From positions 1 to 63,197 of IMG/VR virus record IMGVR_UViG_3300036766_001076: 63,197 bases of DNA; one strand, 5' to 3'. The translations under genes were made by a program, and so were the position numbers. Shown here piece by piece: positions 39,698 to 49,516 of the stretch (its first letter is position 1; the number at the start of each line of letters is the position of its first letter). The notes below the pieces were generated by a model. The model ran no database searches. It saw only the letters and a program-made list of their open reading frames with translations, and was not told where the DNA came from. Origin of the DNA: a virus.

Positions 39698-40092
39698 CAG
39701 AGTTCCTTTCGCCAGAGCCGCCCGTCGAGCGGGGCGAACCCGGCTTTCTCGGCGAGGCGTTCGACGGCGGGGTCTTGAATCAAGGTCACGACCTCTCGGA
39801 TGTTTCTCGCACGGAGCCGATCAAGCATTCCATAGAGGAGTTTCTTCGCCGCGCCGTACTTTCCTCGGTACTCCGACGCGATGAACAACCCTTCGAGTAC
39901 TACCGCATCGAGCGCCATCCACCGGCCGACGAAGCTTCCACCCGCCGTCTCGACGAGAATGAACGAACGCTCGGCGGCCGGGAGGATCGGTGGGAGCACT
40001 CCACGGACTTGGAGCGCCCGCCGCTCGCCCGGGGGGATCTCCCGGAGCGTATATGGAGGGAGTGTAGCACAGGGCGCGAGAGAGTCGGTCAT
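39697..40092 (-). CDS. GNAT acetyltransferase-like protein (131 aa)
   Basis: ASEYRGKYGAAKKLLYGMLD near residue 80 is the acetyl-CoA loop (R-x-x-G-x-A type) of GNAT enzymes, and ERLAEKAGFAPLDGRLWRKE at the end is the last helix and strand. Small GNAT proteins placed beside internal virion genes are common in podoviruses; the substrate is unknown. The ATG overlaps the upstream stop (ATGA). Confidence 0.65.
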   Translation of the reverse strand: MTDSLAPCATLPPYTLREIPPGERRALQVRGVLPPILPAAERSFILVETAGGSFVGRWMALDAVVLEGLFIASEYRGKYGAAKKLLYGMLDRLRARNIREVVTLIQDPAVERLAEKAGFAPLDGRLWRKEL

Positions 40093-40475
40093 TCGCCCTT
40101 CGGCTCCTCTACGACCGGCGCGGCGCTGAGGAAGTCGTACAGCTCGGCGACGGCGATCATGTCCAGCCCGCCCCACGGCACGGCGGAGACGAGCTTCTCG
40201 ATGTGTTCGAGTTCGGCCTGCTCAACGACAATCTCCTGTGGACCTGCACGGAGCGCCCGAGCGCCCTGTACGCGCGTGCCCCGCGCGGTGTCGGGAACTT
40301 CCTCGCTGATGCTGCGCAGCCGCCGTTGAATGGCCGCTTCAAGACGAGTACGTGCTTTGACATCCTTGGGCGGGTCGGCCTGCCGGAGGAACTGGCTCCC
40401 GATGACCACGCCGTCGGAGAGTTTCTCAAAGAGGCCGTCACTGAGTACTGGAAAGAAGATCAACCGTTTCTGCAT
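40089..40475 (-). CDS. Conserved hypothetical near internal virion genes (128 aa)
   Basis: MQKRLIFFPVLSDGLFEKLS opens a mostly helical protein with RTRLEAAIQRRLRSISEEVP and an AELEHIEKLVSAVPWGG segment. AAAGGTTGAAG lies before the ATG. No known domain; likely a small structural or assembly factor given its neighbours. Confidence 0.5.
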   Translation of the reverse strand: MQKRLIFFPVLSDGLFEKLSDGVVIGSQFLRQADPPKDVKARTRLEAAIQRRLRSISEEVPDTARGTRVQGARALRAGPQEIVVEQAELEHIEKLVSAVPWGGLDMIAVAELYDFLSAAPVVEEPKGE

Positions 40476-40507
40476 GTGCTTCAACCTTTCTGCGCGGCCC
40501 AACGGTA

Positions 40508-40801
40508 CTACGATCCTTTGCCGGCCGCAATGGCGGCGAGCACGGGTTTCAGCGTCGTGAGTGTCTGGGCGCACTCGGTAGAGACTTGGACCGCGTTCCG
40601 GGAGGCTTCGAGGGCGGATTGGGCGACCGCTGCTGCCGTGGCCGCGATAGACTCGGCGGCCGTGGTGCCTGCGATGACGGCATCCGCTTTCTCTGTCGTG
40701 GCATTGGCCTTTGCCAAGGCCGCCGCGCAGGAGACTTTGAGCGCGGTGAACTCGACCATGAGTTGATTGAAGGCGGCTTGGGTGTCTGAGTCGAGGGGCA
40801 T
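40508..40801 (-). CDS. Ala-rich helical protein (97 aa)
   Basis: One long heptad-like helix (FTALKVSCAAALAKANATTE onward). It could trimerise as a coiled coil. It follows the tail fibre gene closely and may be a fibre chaperone or a short fibre part. No family recognised. Confidence 0.5.
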   Translation of the reverse strand: MPLDSDTQAAFNQLMVEFTALKVSCAAALAKANATTEKADAVIAGTTAAESIAATAAAVAQSALEASRNAVQVSTECAQTLTTLKPVLAAIAAGKGS

Positions 40802-40814
40802 AGAACACTCCTTC

Positions 40815-42275
40815 TTATGCGGCTTCGTAGAAGCCGGTGATGATCAGATCGGAATTGTTGTTGAAGTCGGTCTCCGCGAGTGCCGTCACTGCGCCGGTTG
40901 CGAATCTATAGAGGTTAATCGTGGTTCCACTATTCGTAAACAGCGCCATCGGACACAGCACGCCGACCGCAAGATTGTTCGCCCACACACTTATCGAATT
41001 TTGAAATCCAGCAACCGTGATAGGGAGCCCTGTGAGTAACGCTGTTCCTGTCGAAGAGCCCTTGTTTGAAAACAGAATCCGGGCGAATACATAGACGATT
41101 TTATTGACTTGGGCGTACCGTCCTTGTTGCAGGGTGAACGTCTGTCCGGTAGACCCGCCGCCGAAGGTAATGACGGGCGTCCAGTCCGTCCATGCCGTCA
41201 CGTCTGAGAGCCCTGTAGAGGCTATCGTCCCGACGGTGAATGCTGCTCCAGCACTTGCTTGCTTGACGATCTGATTCGTGCCCCCTGTCGCGGAGAAGTC
41301 GGTTGACCCTTTCGGGAGTGTGATCGTGTAGTCCCCGCCGACTGTGGCGGCAACTGCAATTGACACCGATCCTGAAGTCGTCCCGGTAATCTTTAGCGTG
41401 CTCGCCCCGCCCGCCGCCCCGCCAAGCCCCAGCGCCGAGAACTGCGGTGTGGAACTCGTGGCAATTGATTGTGGGAGTGAGAGCGTCACGGCACTCGTCG
41501 AGGCGGAGGCAATCACCTGATTCGCGGTCCCGGTGATCGACTCCACGACAGGTTGCCACGAAGGCGCCCCCGATGAGACCTGTTGCAGATATTTATTGGT
41601 AGCGGTGCTGTTCACGGCCAGTCCAGATAGGATGCCTCCAGTACCTGCGTAGATGACGTTGTTCGCCGTGGGCGTGAACCATGAAGGCGTGGTACTGGCC
41701 CCGGATACGAGCGCAAGTCCTGCGGTGGCTGTCCCGGCCAATACAGCGAAGGCGGTCGCGGTCGAGTACACCATCCCGCCGTTGCTTGCGACGAGCGCCG
41801 CGTTCGTCCCGCCGTTCGCCAAGGGCACCGTCGACACCGATACGGTGACGGCCCCCGTTGCCCCGGAGATTGTAATGGCCGTCCCTGCGACCAACGATGT
41901 CACGCCTGTGTTGGTAAACGTTACCGCCCCGGTTGCTGCGGAGACGCCGATGCCAGTACCAGCGACGGCGGAGGTCACCCCAGTATTGGTGACGGTAACG
42001 TCCCCTGTGGCGGCAGAGACACTCATTCCGGCACCTGCCGTGAGGCTACTGACTCCCGACACTCCGCTGCTACTGCTTGGCGTTGCCGCGACGTACGACG
42101 CGACAAACTGTTGCACCGTCGCAAGCGTCACTCCCGTAGTAGCCACTGGTGTTTCCGCCGCCGCGTTGAGATCCGCGACCTGTTTCTCCAGCGCCCCGAT
42201 ATTGTCGAGCACCGCCTTGAACAAGGTTCGGGACGGTTCGTGCGGAATCCGGGAAAGATGACCGTAGCTAGGCAT
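40815..42275 (-). CDS. Tail fibre/spike-like protein (486 aa)
   Basis: The N-terminus is helical (RTLFKAVLDNIGALEKQVAD). The shaft has at least three near-repeats of the form SAVAGTGIGVSAATGAVT then FTNTGVT, typical of beta-structured fibre shafts. The C-terminus (about 370-486), from WTDWTPVITFGG to a FYEAA end, looks like a globular receptor-binding or capping domain. It overlaps the start of the large tail protein's end by a few bases. Receptor binding is inferred. Confidence 0.7.
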   Translation of the reverse strand: MPSYGHLSRIPHEPSRTLFKAVLDNIGALEKQVADLNAAAETPVATTGVTLATVQQFVASYVAATPSSSSGVSGVSSLTAGAGMSVSAATGDVTVTNTGVTSAVAGTGIGVSAATGAVTFTNTGVTSLVAGTAITISGATGAVTVSVSTVPLANGGTNAALVASNGGMVYSTATAFAVLAGTATAGLALVSGASTTPSWFTPTANNVIYAGTGGILSGLAVNSTATNKYLQQVSSGAPSWQPVVESITGTANQVIASASTSAVTLSLPQSIATSSTPQFSALGLGGAAGGASTLKITGTTSGSVSIAVAATVGGDYTITLPKGSTDFSATGGTNQIVKQASAGAAFTVGTIASTGLSDVTAWTDWTPVITFGGGSTGQTFTLQQGRYAQVNKIVYVFARILFSNKGSSTGTALLTGLPITVAGFQNSISVWANNLAVGVLCPMALFTNSGTTINLYRFATGAVTALAETDFNNNSDLIITGFYEAA

Positions 42276-45200
42276 CAGGCATTGCCCCTACCGCTGCTCG
42301 CCAAGCGCGCCTCTCTGCTGCGGCACTGGCATTCCGCATGGCACGGACGTTGTCGAAGTCGTCATCGCCGAATGGCCGCTGTGCTTGGAGTTCTCCTCCG
42401 GCGACCGGCTGCACCCAAACGATGGATTCCTCGCGGTAGAGCCAGAACGCCGAGGCGCAAGTGAAGAGGAATTTGTAGAGGTAGCCTTTGCGACCGGCGA
42501 AGGGCACATAGCGGGATTGCTTGAGTGAGGCGGTTGACGCGAGTGCGTAGGAGTCCGTGGCCACGACCTGACCGGCGTCGCCGTAGACCGTCATGGTCAA
42601 GGTTACTTCTGCAGAGGATTTCAGCGCGATCTCCGCGAAGGGGAGGATCTTCCACCCTGGCACGCCGCAGGTCAGCTCTTGGGTCTCGTACCGGGTCAGC
42701 GCGAAGGGTTCTTCATCGAAGAGGAACTGCGGCGCGGAGTACAACCGGGCCGGGTTGGAGTCGGTCGCGTAGACACGGAAGATGCGCCCGAGTGTCTGCG
42801 CCCATGCGAGGTTCACCACCTTGCGCCCATTGGCAAGGAACGTCGGTGAGGAAATCACCATCCCGTCCACCTCGACATTGAGAGTTTTCGTCTGATTGAA
42901 CGTATCCACTTCGAGGATGATGCCCTTCAGCCATTTATCCGTCAGCGATCCTGCCGCCGTGAACCCGAGATTCAGGTTGTACTGTTCCCCCGGTTCCTTC
43001 TCGTAGACCCATTTGTACTCATAAAGAAGTCCTTTGATTCCATCGGTCGAGAGAATCTGCCCGATGTGCCCGCGCAGCGGAGTAGAGATATCAAACGAAA
43101 TATGCACGAGCCGCTTCCCCGCTACCGCACCGAGTTGCGAGGTTTTGATCAGGGCAGTGTCCACGTAGAACTTGACTTCCTTGTCCAGCCCGCCGGTATC
43201 TACGACCAGGTCCACCCCGGTGATGTACGAATCTCCGAGAATATCGCCTTGGGTGTCCCACCCGGCGATGTAGTCCGGGAGTTCCTTGTAGATCCACCGG
43301 CAGCCGAACAGCAGCCACGGCTCGCAGGTGCCGCTGGGGCGGAGCCGGACCTGATCCACGCGCTGAGCAACCCACGAGAACCACTGCCGGCGCCCGGCGG
43401 CGGAGTTCACCGAGAGCGTTGCCAAGGTCACGGTGGCGGAATCCTGCAAGCCTTCCACGACGATGGTCCGTGCGGAGCCGCCGGTGTCGGAGTCGATCCA
43501 GCAGCCATAGAGATAGATCGGGTGCTCCGAGGGCGCGTCCCACGCCGTCGCCCGGTTCATCGTGGTCTCCGGCTGCGTTTGGAAGGCCACGCCGATCTTG
43601 GCAAGCGAGGGCGAGATTCCCGCAGTGCCCGACCACGTCAGGTCAATCGAGAGGCTCCGGCCGTGTTGAGGCTGTGTGCCAAACGGCTCGAACACGTACC
43701 GGTTGTAGCCGGAGAGCCCCGAGACCGCCTGTGCAGTATTGGTCACGCTTTCGCCGTTGAGGAAGGTCTGGCCGGTGAGCCCGGCCGTCAGCAGATCCCC
43801 CTCGACGAAGAACTCGCCGAGGAGTTTCTCCTCCGACAGATCGAAGTCTTCCGCCCCGGAGCGATACTGACAACTGATCGCGGCGCCGTCGTCGGTGGAC
43901 CCGGAGTGGATGTAGCCCTTGCCGCTGGCCTGCCCGCCGACCAGGATGTAGGTGCCTGGGTCGCCCACTGCCGCACCAGAGCGCACGGTCAGCCCCGCGA
44001 CGACGTTGGTGGCTACGGCAAAACTCACCGACCGCCATGTCTGCGTGATGAAGGAGTAGACCATCCAGCGATACGCCGCCGCGGTGTCCTTATAGCCGAA
44101 CCAGAGTTCGTTGTCGACGGCGGTCAGGCGAAGACTGTTCCGCGCGGTGAAATCAATCGGGGAGTACCCGTTGACGGATTTGCCGTGGAAGAGCGGGTCG
44201 AGGGCGACCGAGAGCAGGGTCGATGCCCCGCCTTGGGTCACGCGTACACCCGACAGAGAGACAAACGCGATACCGAGTTGGCAGGCACAACAGCACCAGT
44301 ATCCCGCCATGCCCTCGGAGCAATCGGTCGGAACGGCCTGTACCTGTTGCTCTGCCGCGAGGTTGACTTGGATGGAGTACCCGCGCTCGCGCGAGAACAC
44401 GAAGCCTTGCCCGCCCCACCGGACCCCGTTCATCAGCTCTTCCGAGGGCGGGCACACCGGCAGGCGGTTCGCCGCAGGCCACGAGTCATAATCGCCGGGC
44501 TTGCTCCAATAGAGATCGCCGGGCCGATTGATATCCCCAAGCGCGAACATCAGATCGTCGATGAGCCCGAAAAACACCCGTACCGGTTGCGCGAGGAGAG
44601 CATTCCCGGAGGTATCCACCGACGTCACCGGCTGATCATGATCGATCTCCAGCGCGCCCGCGGCGAGCGCGTCGACATCGTTCACGTCGTCGATGATCGC
44701 GCCACCATCGACCGTGTTCGGCCCGATGAAGTACCAGTCATCGACGTTCTGCCCGCCGCGCCGGTAGAGACGCTGTTTCGCCCCCGCCAAGCCCGACGCC
44801 GCAGGGGTCACCGTGACCTGCTGGCGCAGCGCCGTGAACGTCCCGGGCGTGCCGATGGTAATCGCGTCCGTCGTCGGCATGACGTCGGATGGGTTGCCTT
44901 CAGCCCCAGTGAGCGGATCGAAGTTCGTCACGCGGTAGTCGTACGGCTGCGACCCGGGTTCAGAGGTGTCGGGGCCGTAGCCGCCGGTGAGGTACATATC
45001 GTCCAAGGCGACGGTCGGAGGGGTCGTCGCCGGAGCCACCACCCCTTCGGTCTGCACGGCGATGATGATCCCGGTGACGGTAGACCAGTTCCGTGTGGAG
45101 GTCGGATCGACGAGCTGGAAATCGCCACGGCGCAGTGGGACACCGATCCGGCCGAACTCCGCCCAGCGCAGTTTTGCCAAAGGCGACGCCGCCGGGTCGG

Positions 45201-46203
45201 CGGTTTGTACCGCGATGGTGGTTTCAGAGACCGCCGCGGCTGCCGCAGGCACCGATTGCTGACTGGCGACCTGCGCGTCTTTCAACCGCGATCCCGGAAT
45301 CGAAATCCAGTACGCGTCGTTGTTCACGGCGTTGTTGTCCGTCCCCGGGAGAGTGAAGTTAACCGGCGCGGCCGAGGTCACCAGATAGATTGCGATGCCT
45401 ACCAGTGCGTCGACGTTGTCGGTACGGATCCAAATATGGATAAGATCGTCATCGGATGCAGCCACGCCTCCCGGGAGCACCGAGAGGTCCAACGGCGAGG
45501 AAAACACCAGCCCCATCGACTGAGAAAATGGCGCGGTCTGCACACCGCTGCTGATGAGCACGGCGTTGTCCCCGCGCGGGGTGGCAATATCGGAGAGGAC
45601 CGGAATCTCCCAGATATCTCCGGGGATTACCGCCCCGGTGGGGTAGGCCGTGGCCCAGTTCGCGGCTTGGGTACCATCAGACGAATCAAACGCGCAGATC
45701 GGTGTTTTGATCGGGGCAGCGACACTGACTGACGGCTGCGCGGGCTTCGGGTAGCCGATAAATTGAGGAACGCCGGTGCGAGTGATCTTGCCGACTTGGT
45801 TGGTGTCCGCGACGTAGATCCAGGTTTCCGCCGCCTGTGGCGGCTTGGCCGAGACCATCGTGAGCGGGTTGCCGGAGAACCCGGCCGAGAGGAGAGTAGG
45901 CACGCCTGCGGCATCGGTCCTGACCCAATTCGCGTCGATGCCCCAGAAGAGAGCGAAGGTGTTGTTCTTCGCGTCGTTCAGGATTTTGATCGTGTGGAGG
46001 GAGGTACCGTACGTGAGATAGGTGGTCAGCCCGAGCCGGGTGTCGAGGCCGCCACCAACCCGGGGAATGCAGTTGGTCAGGCGCGAGGCTTCGACCGGCT
46101 CAAGATTGGTGAGCGGTTTGTTGAGCTGCAGTCCCTTGGGCGCGAGCGGGAGAATCCGTGTCTGCCACGGTTGGTGGTTGACGGCCGGGGATTCCTGCGG
46201 CAT
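42268..46203 (-). CDS. Large tail-hub/tubular protein (1311 aa)
   Basis: A 1311-residue beta-rich protein whose start (TNCIPRVGGGLDTRLGLTTY near residue 45) resembles podovirus tail nozzle proteins of the T7 gp12 type, which open with a similar 'R-x-G' beta-propeller strand pattern. It follows two adaptor-like genes and precedes the fibre, the usual place of the tail hub. It is longer than gp12 (about 800), and the C-terminal 500 residues may carry extra beta domains that hold fibres. Confidence 0.6.
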   Translation of the reverse strand: MPQESPAVNHQPWQTRILPLAPKGLQLNKPLTNLEPVEASRLTNCIPRVGGGLDTRLGLTTYLTYGTSLHTIKILNDAKNNTFALFWGIDANWVRTDAAGVPTLLSAGFSGNPLTMVSAKPPQAAETWIYVADTNQVGKITRTGVPQFIGYPKPAQPSVSVAAPIKTPICAFDSSDGTQAANWATAYPTGAVIPGDIWEIPVLSDIATPRGDNAVLISSGVQTAPFSQSMGLVFSSPLDLSVLPGGVAASDDDLIHIWIRTDNVDALVGIAIYLVTSAAPVNFTLPGTDNNAVNNDAYWISIPGSRLKDAQVASQQSVPAAAAAVSETTIAVQTADPAASPLAKLRWAEFGRIGVPLRRGDFQLVDPTSTRNWSTVTGIIIAVQTEGVVAPATTPPTVALDDMYLTGGYGPDTSEPGSQPYDYRVTNFDPLTGAEGNPSDVMPTTDAITIGTPGTFTALRQQVTVTPAASGLAGAKQRLYRRGGQNVDDWYFIGPNTVDGGAIIDDVNDVDALAAGALEIDHDQPVTSVDTSGNALLAQPVRVFFGLIDDLMFALGDINRPGDLYWSKPGDYDSWPAANRLPVCPPSEELMNGVRWGGQGFVFSRERGYSIQVNLAAEQQVQAVPTDCSEGMAGYWCCCACQLGIAFVSLSGVRVTQGGASTLLSVALDPLFHGKSVNGYSPIDFTARNSLRLTAVDNELWFGYKDTAAAYRWMVYSFITQTWRSVSFAVATNVVAGLTVRSGAAVGDPGTYILVGGQASGKGYIHSGSTDDGAAISCQYRSGAEDFDLSEEKLLGEFFVEGDLLTAGLTGQTFLNGESVTNTAQAVSGLSGYNRYVFEPFGTQPQHGRSLSIDLTWSGTAGISPSLAKIGVAFQTQPETTMNRATAWDAPSEHPIYLYGCWIDSDTGGSARTIVVEGLQDSATVTLATLSVNSAAGRRQWFSWVAQRVDQVRLRPSGTCEPWLLFGCRWIYKELPDYIAGWDTQGDILGDSYITGVDLVVDTGGLDKEVKFYVDTALIKTSQLGAVAGKRLVHISFDISTPLRGHIGQILSTDGIKGLLYEYKWVYEKEPGEQYNLNLGFTAAGSLTDKWLKGIILEVDTFNQTKTLNVEVDGMVISSPTFLANGRKVVNLAWAQTLGRIFRVYATDSNPARLYSAPQFLFDEEPFALTRYETQELTCGVPGWKILPFAEIALKSSAEVTLTMTVYGDAGQVVATDSYALASTASLKQSRYVPFAGRKGYLYKFLFTCASAFWLYREESIVWVQPVAGGELQAQRPFGDDDFDNVRAMRNASAAAERRAWRAAVGAMPDA

Positions 46204-46844
46204 CAGTGCCGCCCTTCAAGGAGGTACCCTGCGAGTTTCACGCCTTCGTCAAACCGGGATTCGAAATACGCCGCCAGTTCCAAGTTTTGTACCCGGCTGA
46301 TCTTCGAGAACATATCCGCGAGCACGCCGTAGGTGATGTACGGCACGAAATCGTCCGGCACGTCGAAGAGATCGCCCGCGCCGCCAAGGACTTCGAGAAT
46401 CGAAATGTAGAGCAGCTCGAAATGCCCGAGCGCGTCCGGAGCCGTGGGAGCCACGTCGAAGGCGAGCAGCGGCGGTGTCGATTCATCGAACCATGTCGGA
46501 CGCGTCGGGAGCCTCCCGGCCGGGAGGCTGTCCATGACCCGCGAATCCACTATCGCCATCGGTGTCGCGAGCCCGGCCGAGTCGAAATACACCACGCGCT
46601 GCGTGGCGATCCAATCTTCGACCGGGAGCCCGTCGGTGTACCGGGTCTGCCCTGCGACAGTCGGCACGTCGGCAATCGCGAGCAGGAGACCGGTTTCTTT
46701 GTTGAACCGATTCTGCCGCTGATTGAAATAATCGAGGATCTCGGTCGGGGTCCACAGACCGGAGGGAAACGTCGCCCCGGAGTCATTCGGCTCCAGTACG
46801 CGAAGCTGAACCTCGGCAAGTTGGTCTTGGTCCGTGACGCTCAT
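46203..46844 (-). CDS. Tail adaptor-like protein 1 (213 aa)
   Basis: A 213-residue helical protein: QLAEVQLRVLEPND at the start, WTPTEILDYFNQRQNRFNKE near residue 30, and VPYITYGVLADMFSK near the end. The layout matches phage head-to-tail adaptor or tail tubular A proteins, with helices in a ring-forming core. It overlaps the next gene (ATG at 46844 within the preceding stop). Confidence 0.5.
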   Translation of the reverse strand: MSVTDQDQLAEVQLRVLEPNDSGATFPSGLWTPTEILDYFNQRQNRFNKETGLLLAIADVPTVAGQTRYTDGLPVEDWIATQRVVYFDSAGLATPMAIVDSRVMDSLPAGRLPTRPTWFDESTPPLLAFDVAPTAPDALGHFELLYISILEVLGGAGDLFDVPDDFVPYITYGVLADMFSKISRVQNLELAAYFESRFDEGVKLAGYLLEGRH

Positions 46845-47545
46845 GGCTGGCCCTGCGGTGTGGCCACTGCACTGCCGCTGGTCACGTCAGCGGTACGCGC
46901 GGCGTCAGAAAAGCGCATCCGGTCCAGTCCAATGAGCTTGCGGTAGAACGAGGAGTTGGCGAAGTACTCGTTGCGGACCGCCGCGGCTTTCATGAACTGG
47001 ATGTACTGCGGCTGCGTAGATTTGAGCGCGGCCACCCCGAGAGACTGGCTGAGAACATGGAGGGCATACCCCAACAGTGTCGAGAGTTCCTCCGAGCCGA
47101 TATTGATGAAGTCTCCAGCGGCGACCAGAATAGGCGCAGGGGAATACGCATCGACGGTGATGGCTGTGCCTCCCACCCCGTCGTTCGGGTAGATGACCAC
47201 CGTCGTCAGTGACACCGGTGCCCAGAGATACGGCGTGCCTGCGGTGGAGCGCCAGTTCGGGAACCGTGCATCGAGCGCGTTCAGCGAGGAGAGGTTCAGT
47301 GCGTCGCTGTTGTACTTCACGCGCAGCGCCTTGAACACACCGCCGGTCAGGGGGACGTAGGGATCGTTGGGAAGGCTTGTGAAACTGTAGAGCGTTCGCC
47401 ACTGCCCCACAAGCACATTCCACACCCGCATCGCTTCGTTGATCGCGCGACGGGCTTGGTCGGCCGACCAGAAAATTCTTCCGTCGTACCGCTCCGCGAG
47501 CATCGTCTCGATTTGCGTCAGGGTGTAAGTGACGTACCCGGCCAT
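46841..47545 (-). CDS. Tail adaptor-like protein 2 (234 aa)
   Basis: A 234-residue protein sharing the plan of the next gene: YTLTQIETMLAERYDGRIFW with an early helix, INEAMRVWNVLVGQWRTLY, beta strands in the middle and IQFMKAAAVRNEYFAN near the end. Two adaptor-like proteins in a row suggest gp11-type tail connectors. Start at ATG 47545; the in-frame upstream reading crosses the neighbouring gene. Confidence 0.5.
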   Translation of the reverse strand: MAGYVTYTLTQIETMLAERYDGRIFWSADQARRAINEAMRVWNVLVGQWRTLYSFTSLPNDPYVPLTGGVFKALRVKYNSDALNLSSLNALDARFPNWRSTAGTPYLWAPVSLTTVVIYPNDGVGGTAITVDAYSPAPILVAAGDFINIGSEELSTLLGYALHVLSQSLGVAALKSTQPQYIQFMKAAAVRNEYFANSSFYRKLIGLDRMRFSDAARTADVTSGSAVATPQGQP

Positions 47546-47546
47546 G

Positions 47547-47819
47547 TTAGTCCTTGGGCGGCGTCTCGGCCGGGAGCGGTGGCTTGGCGGCGGCTGGAGG
47601 CGCAGGCGGCGCAGGCGGCGCAGCGACCGGCCCGGGAAGCTGTTCCAGATGCCCCTTGGCGATGTTGTACTGGAGGAACTGAAACACCGCGTGGTGATCG
47701 ATGTGGTCCTGCCAGAGATGCAGACCGCCGAGCAGGAGCAGGAACACAAGCGTCGCGGCTCCTGCGCCCCAGAGGATCGAGGAGAGATTCGCGCGGAGAT
47801 TCGTCAGCATGGCTGTCAA
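47547..47819 (-). CDS. Membrane protein with Pro-rich tail (90 aa)
   Basis: One membrane helix (AATLVFLLLLGGLHLWQDHI) then a Pro/Ala/Lys tail (PPAPPAPPAAAKPPLPAE) made by a short GCAGGCGGC-type DNA repeat. It might be an antiholin-like or envelope-spanning factor; no family recognised. Confidence 0.5.
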   Translation of the reverse strand: MTAMLTNLRANLSSILWGAGAATLVFLLLLGGLHLWQDHIDHHAVFQFLQYNIAKGHLEQLPGPVAAPPAPPAPPAAAKPPLPAETPPKD

Positions 47820-47830
47820 TCTACCACTGC

Positions 47831-49516
47831 TCAGGGCACCACGACAACGTAGTTAAAGGTCTGGTTCTCCGGCGTGATCGATCCGGCGGTCGGATTGCAA
47901 ATGGTCAGGTTGACGGTGTCTGCAGTGGCGTAGAAGACCGGCCGTACGCCGGTTTTCCAGTTTGTCTGGAGCGCCGTATTCGGCGAACCAAAGACCGCCG
48001 CCGTGGTGAGCAGCCCGGTGATTGTCGCCGTGACCGGCGTTGAGCAGGTGCCGTTGGTCACGGCGGTCGTCGCAAAGGCCAAGGTGCCGCGCTTGATGAG
48101 CGCGAGCTTGACCGTCGTGAGCTTGGGATCATCTGCCGTCGCCACGGTGCCTTGAGAGAATGCCGCCGGCTGAATCGTTAGGTTGTTCGTTGCGGCGGTA
48201 CCGAGGATCGCCGAGAGAAATGGGAGTGCCGTTGTACCGAGAGTGGAGGTACCTGCGGTGCCCGTGTAATTGCCATTGGCAAGGACCGTCCCTCCCTTGT
48301 TGATCGCGAACTCCACCGTGGTGCCTGCGGCGCCGCCGAGCCAGCGCGCGTAGGTGGAGGCGGCGGCTGAGGCGGTTTCGGTAAATACGTACTCCACTCC
48401 GCGGAAGGTCACTCCGGCGGCGTTCCACGTCTGCGTCCAATTCCACGGCGTCGAGGAGGTGATCGTTCCGGAGGCCAAGGTCAACGGGATGTCCGCCGAG
48501 ACCAGCGCGCGGAAGGTCGGCGCGGCGGCAGACCCGGAGGTGGGTCCGGCCCAGACCAAGTTCGCCGCTTCAGTCGCGAGCGAAACGGTGATCGTACCTG
48601 AAGTGGTAATCGGCGAGCTTGCCACCGAGAAGATCGCGGGCATGGCGAGCCCGGCGGACGTGACAGTGCCGGTGCCGACGGCTACAGCGATGCAGGAAAA
48701 GGTATTCGTTGCGGTGGTATACCCCAGCGCCGAGGTCGTCGTCGTGCAGTTGGGGACCGCCTTGGCGACCCACGCGGACCCGGAGCTGACCATGACGGTG
48801 TCGTCCGCCGCAGTGGAGAGATTGGTCCCACCGTTAGCGAAGGGCAGAACTCCGGCGACGTCGGTGGTCAGCGTGATCCCGGCCGCGAGGCTCAGCTTGG
48901 ATCGGACGATCGCCGCACCGGCCGCAATCTCCGTGTTCGTGATACCGACGAGCCGCGCGAGCGGCACCGTCCCCGAAGTCAGTTGCGTCGCGTTGAGCGC
49001 AGTGAGATTCACTCCGGAGATGGCCCCGAGCGTACCTGTGATATTCGCCGCCGGGATGCTCGTCAGCGCGGAGGCGTCAGTTCCCCAGGTGACATCTGTG
49101 CCGTCGTTCGTCAAGACGTACTTCGTGGTACCGCGTGCGAGGCGCTTCCACGTCGGCGAGGCGCCCTGCCCGGTGATGACATCCCCACGAACGACGGTAT
49201 CCGCCGTCGTATCCGCGTGCGTCGTCGAGAGGATATTGTGCGGCGTGACGCCGCCGCCCGACCCCGCAATCAGGCCGCCGTTGAAGTACAGATTCCCGGC
49301 GGTATCCGCGTAGATTCGGTAGGTTGTGATGGAGGGGATCGCCGCGTTCGCCACGCGAAGATCCGAGAAGGTCTGCGTCCCGGTCCACGGGGAATTCCGC
49401 GTGAGCAATCGCAGGACTTGGTTGGAGAGGGTATCCTGCGCAACGAGACGCGGCGCGGCGTTCAGCGCCAAGAGTCCTGCGATTACCAATACTGTCAGCC
49501 GAGTACGTGCGGCCAT
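47831..49516 (-). CDS. Secreted-looking beta-rich fibre-like protein (561 aa)
   Basis: The start is a textbook Sec signal: basic MAARTR, hydrophobic LTVLVIAGLLALNAA, then PRLVAQ, a signal-peptidase I site (residues 23-27). The rest is Thr/Ala/Gly-rich beta repeats such as GITNTEIAAGAAIVRSKLS and LPFANGGTNLST, as in phage tail fibres and their glycan-binding relatives, with a C-terminal domain ending NYVVVVP. Fibres are normally cytoplasmic, so a signal here is unusual: it may be a surface or periplasmic protein, or the signal may be decoration. Confidence 0.6.
   Translation of the reverse strand: MAARTRLTVLVIAGLLALNAAPRLVAQDTLSNQVLRLLTRNSPWTGTQTFSDLRVANAAIPSITTYRIYADTAGNLYFNGGLIAGSGGGVTPHNILSTTHADTTADTVVRGDVITGQGASPTWKRLARGTTKYVLTNDGTDVTWGTDASALTSIPAANITGTLGAISGVNLTALNATQLTSGTVPLARLVGITNTEIAAGAAIVRSKLSLAAGITLTTDVAGVLPFANGGTNLSTAADDTVMVSSGSAWVAKAVPNCTTTTSALGYTTATNTFSCIAVAVGTGTVTSAGLAMPAIFSVASSPITTSGTITVSLATEAANLVWAGPTSGSAAAPTFRALVSADIPLTLASGTITSSTPWNWTQTWNAAGVTFRGVEYVFTETASAAASTYARWLGGAAGTTVEFAINKGGTVLANGNYTGTAGTSTLGTTALPFLSAILGTAATNNLTIQPAAFSQGTVATADDPKLTTVKLALIKRGTLAFATTAVTNGTCSTPVTATITGLLTTAAVFGSPNTALQTNWKTGVRPVFYATADTVNLTICNPTAGSITPENQTFNYVVVVP

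Noticed and set aside
43066-45732. An 888-codon open frame on the plus strand
   Set aside because: It lies entirely opposite the tail-hub gene, is Arg/Gly/Pro/Val-rich like other antisense frames in this GC-rich DNA, and has no recognisable domain or ribosome site.
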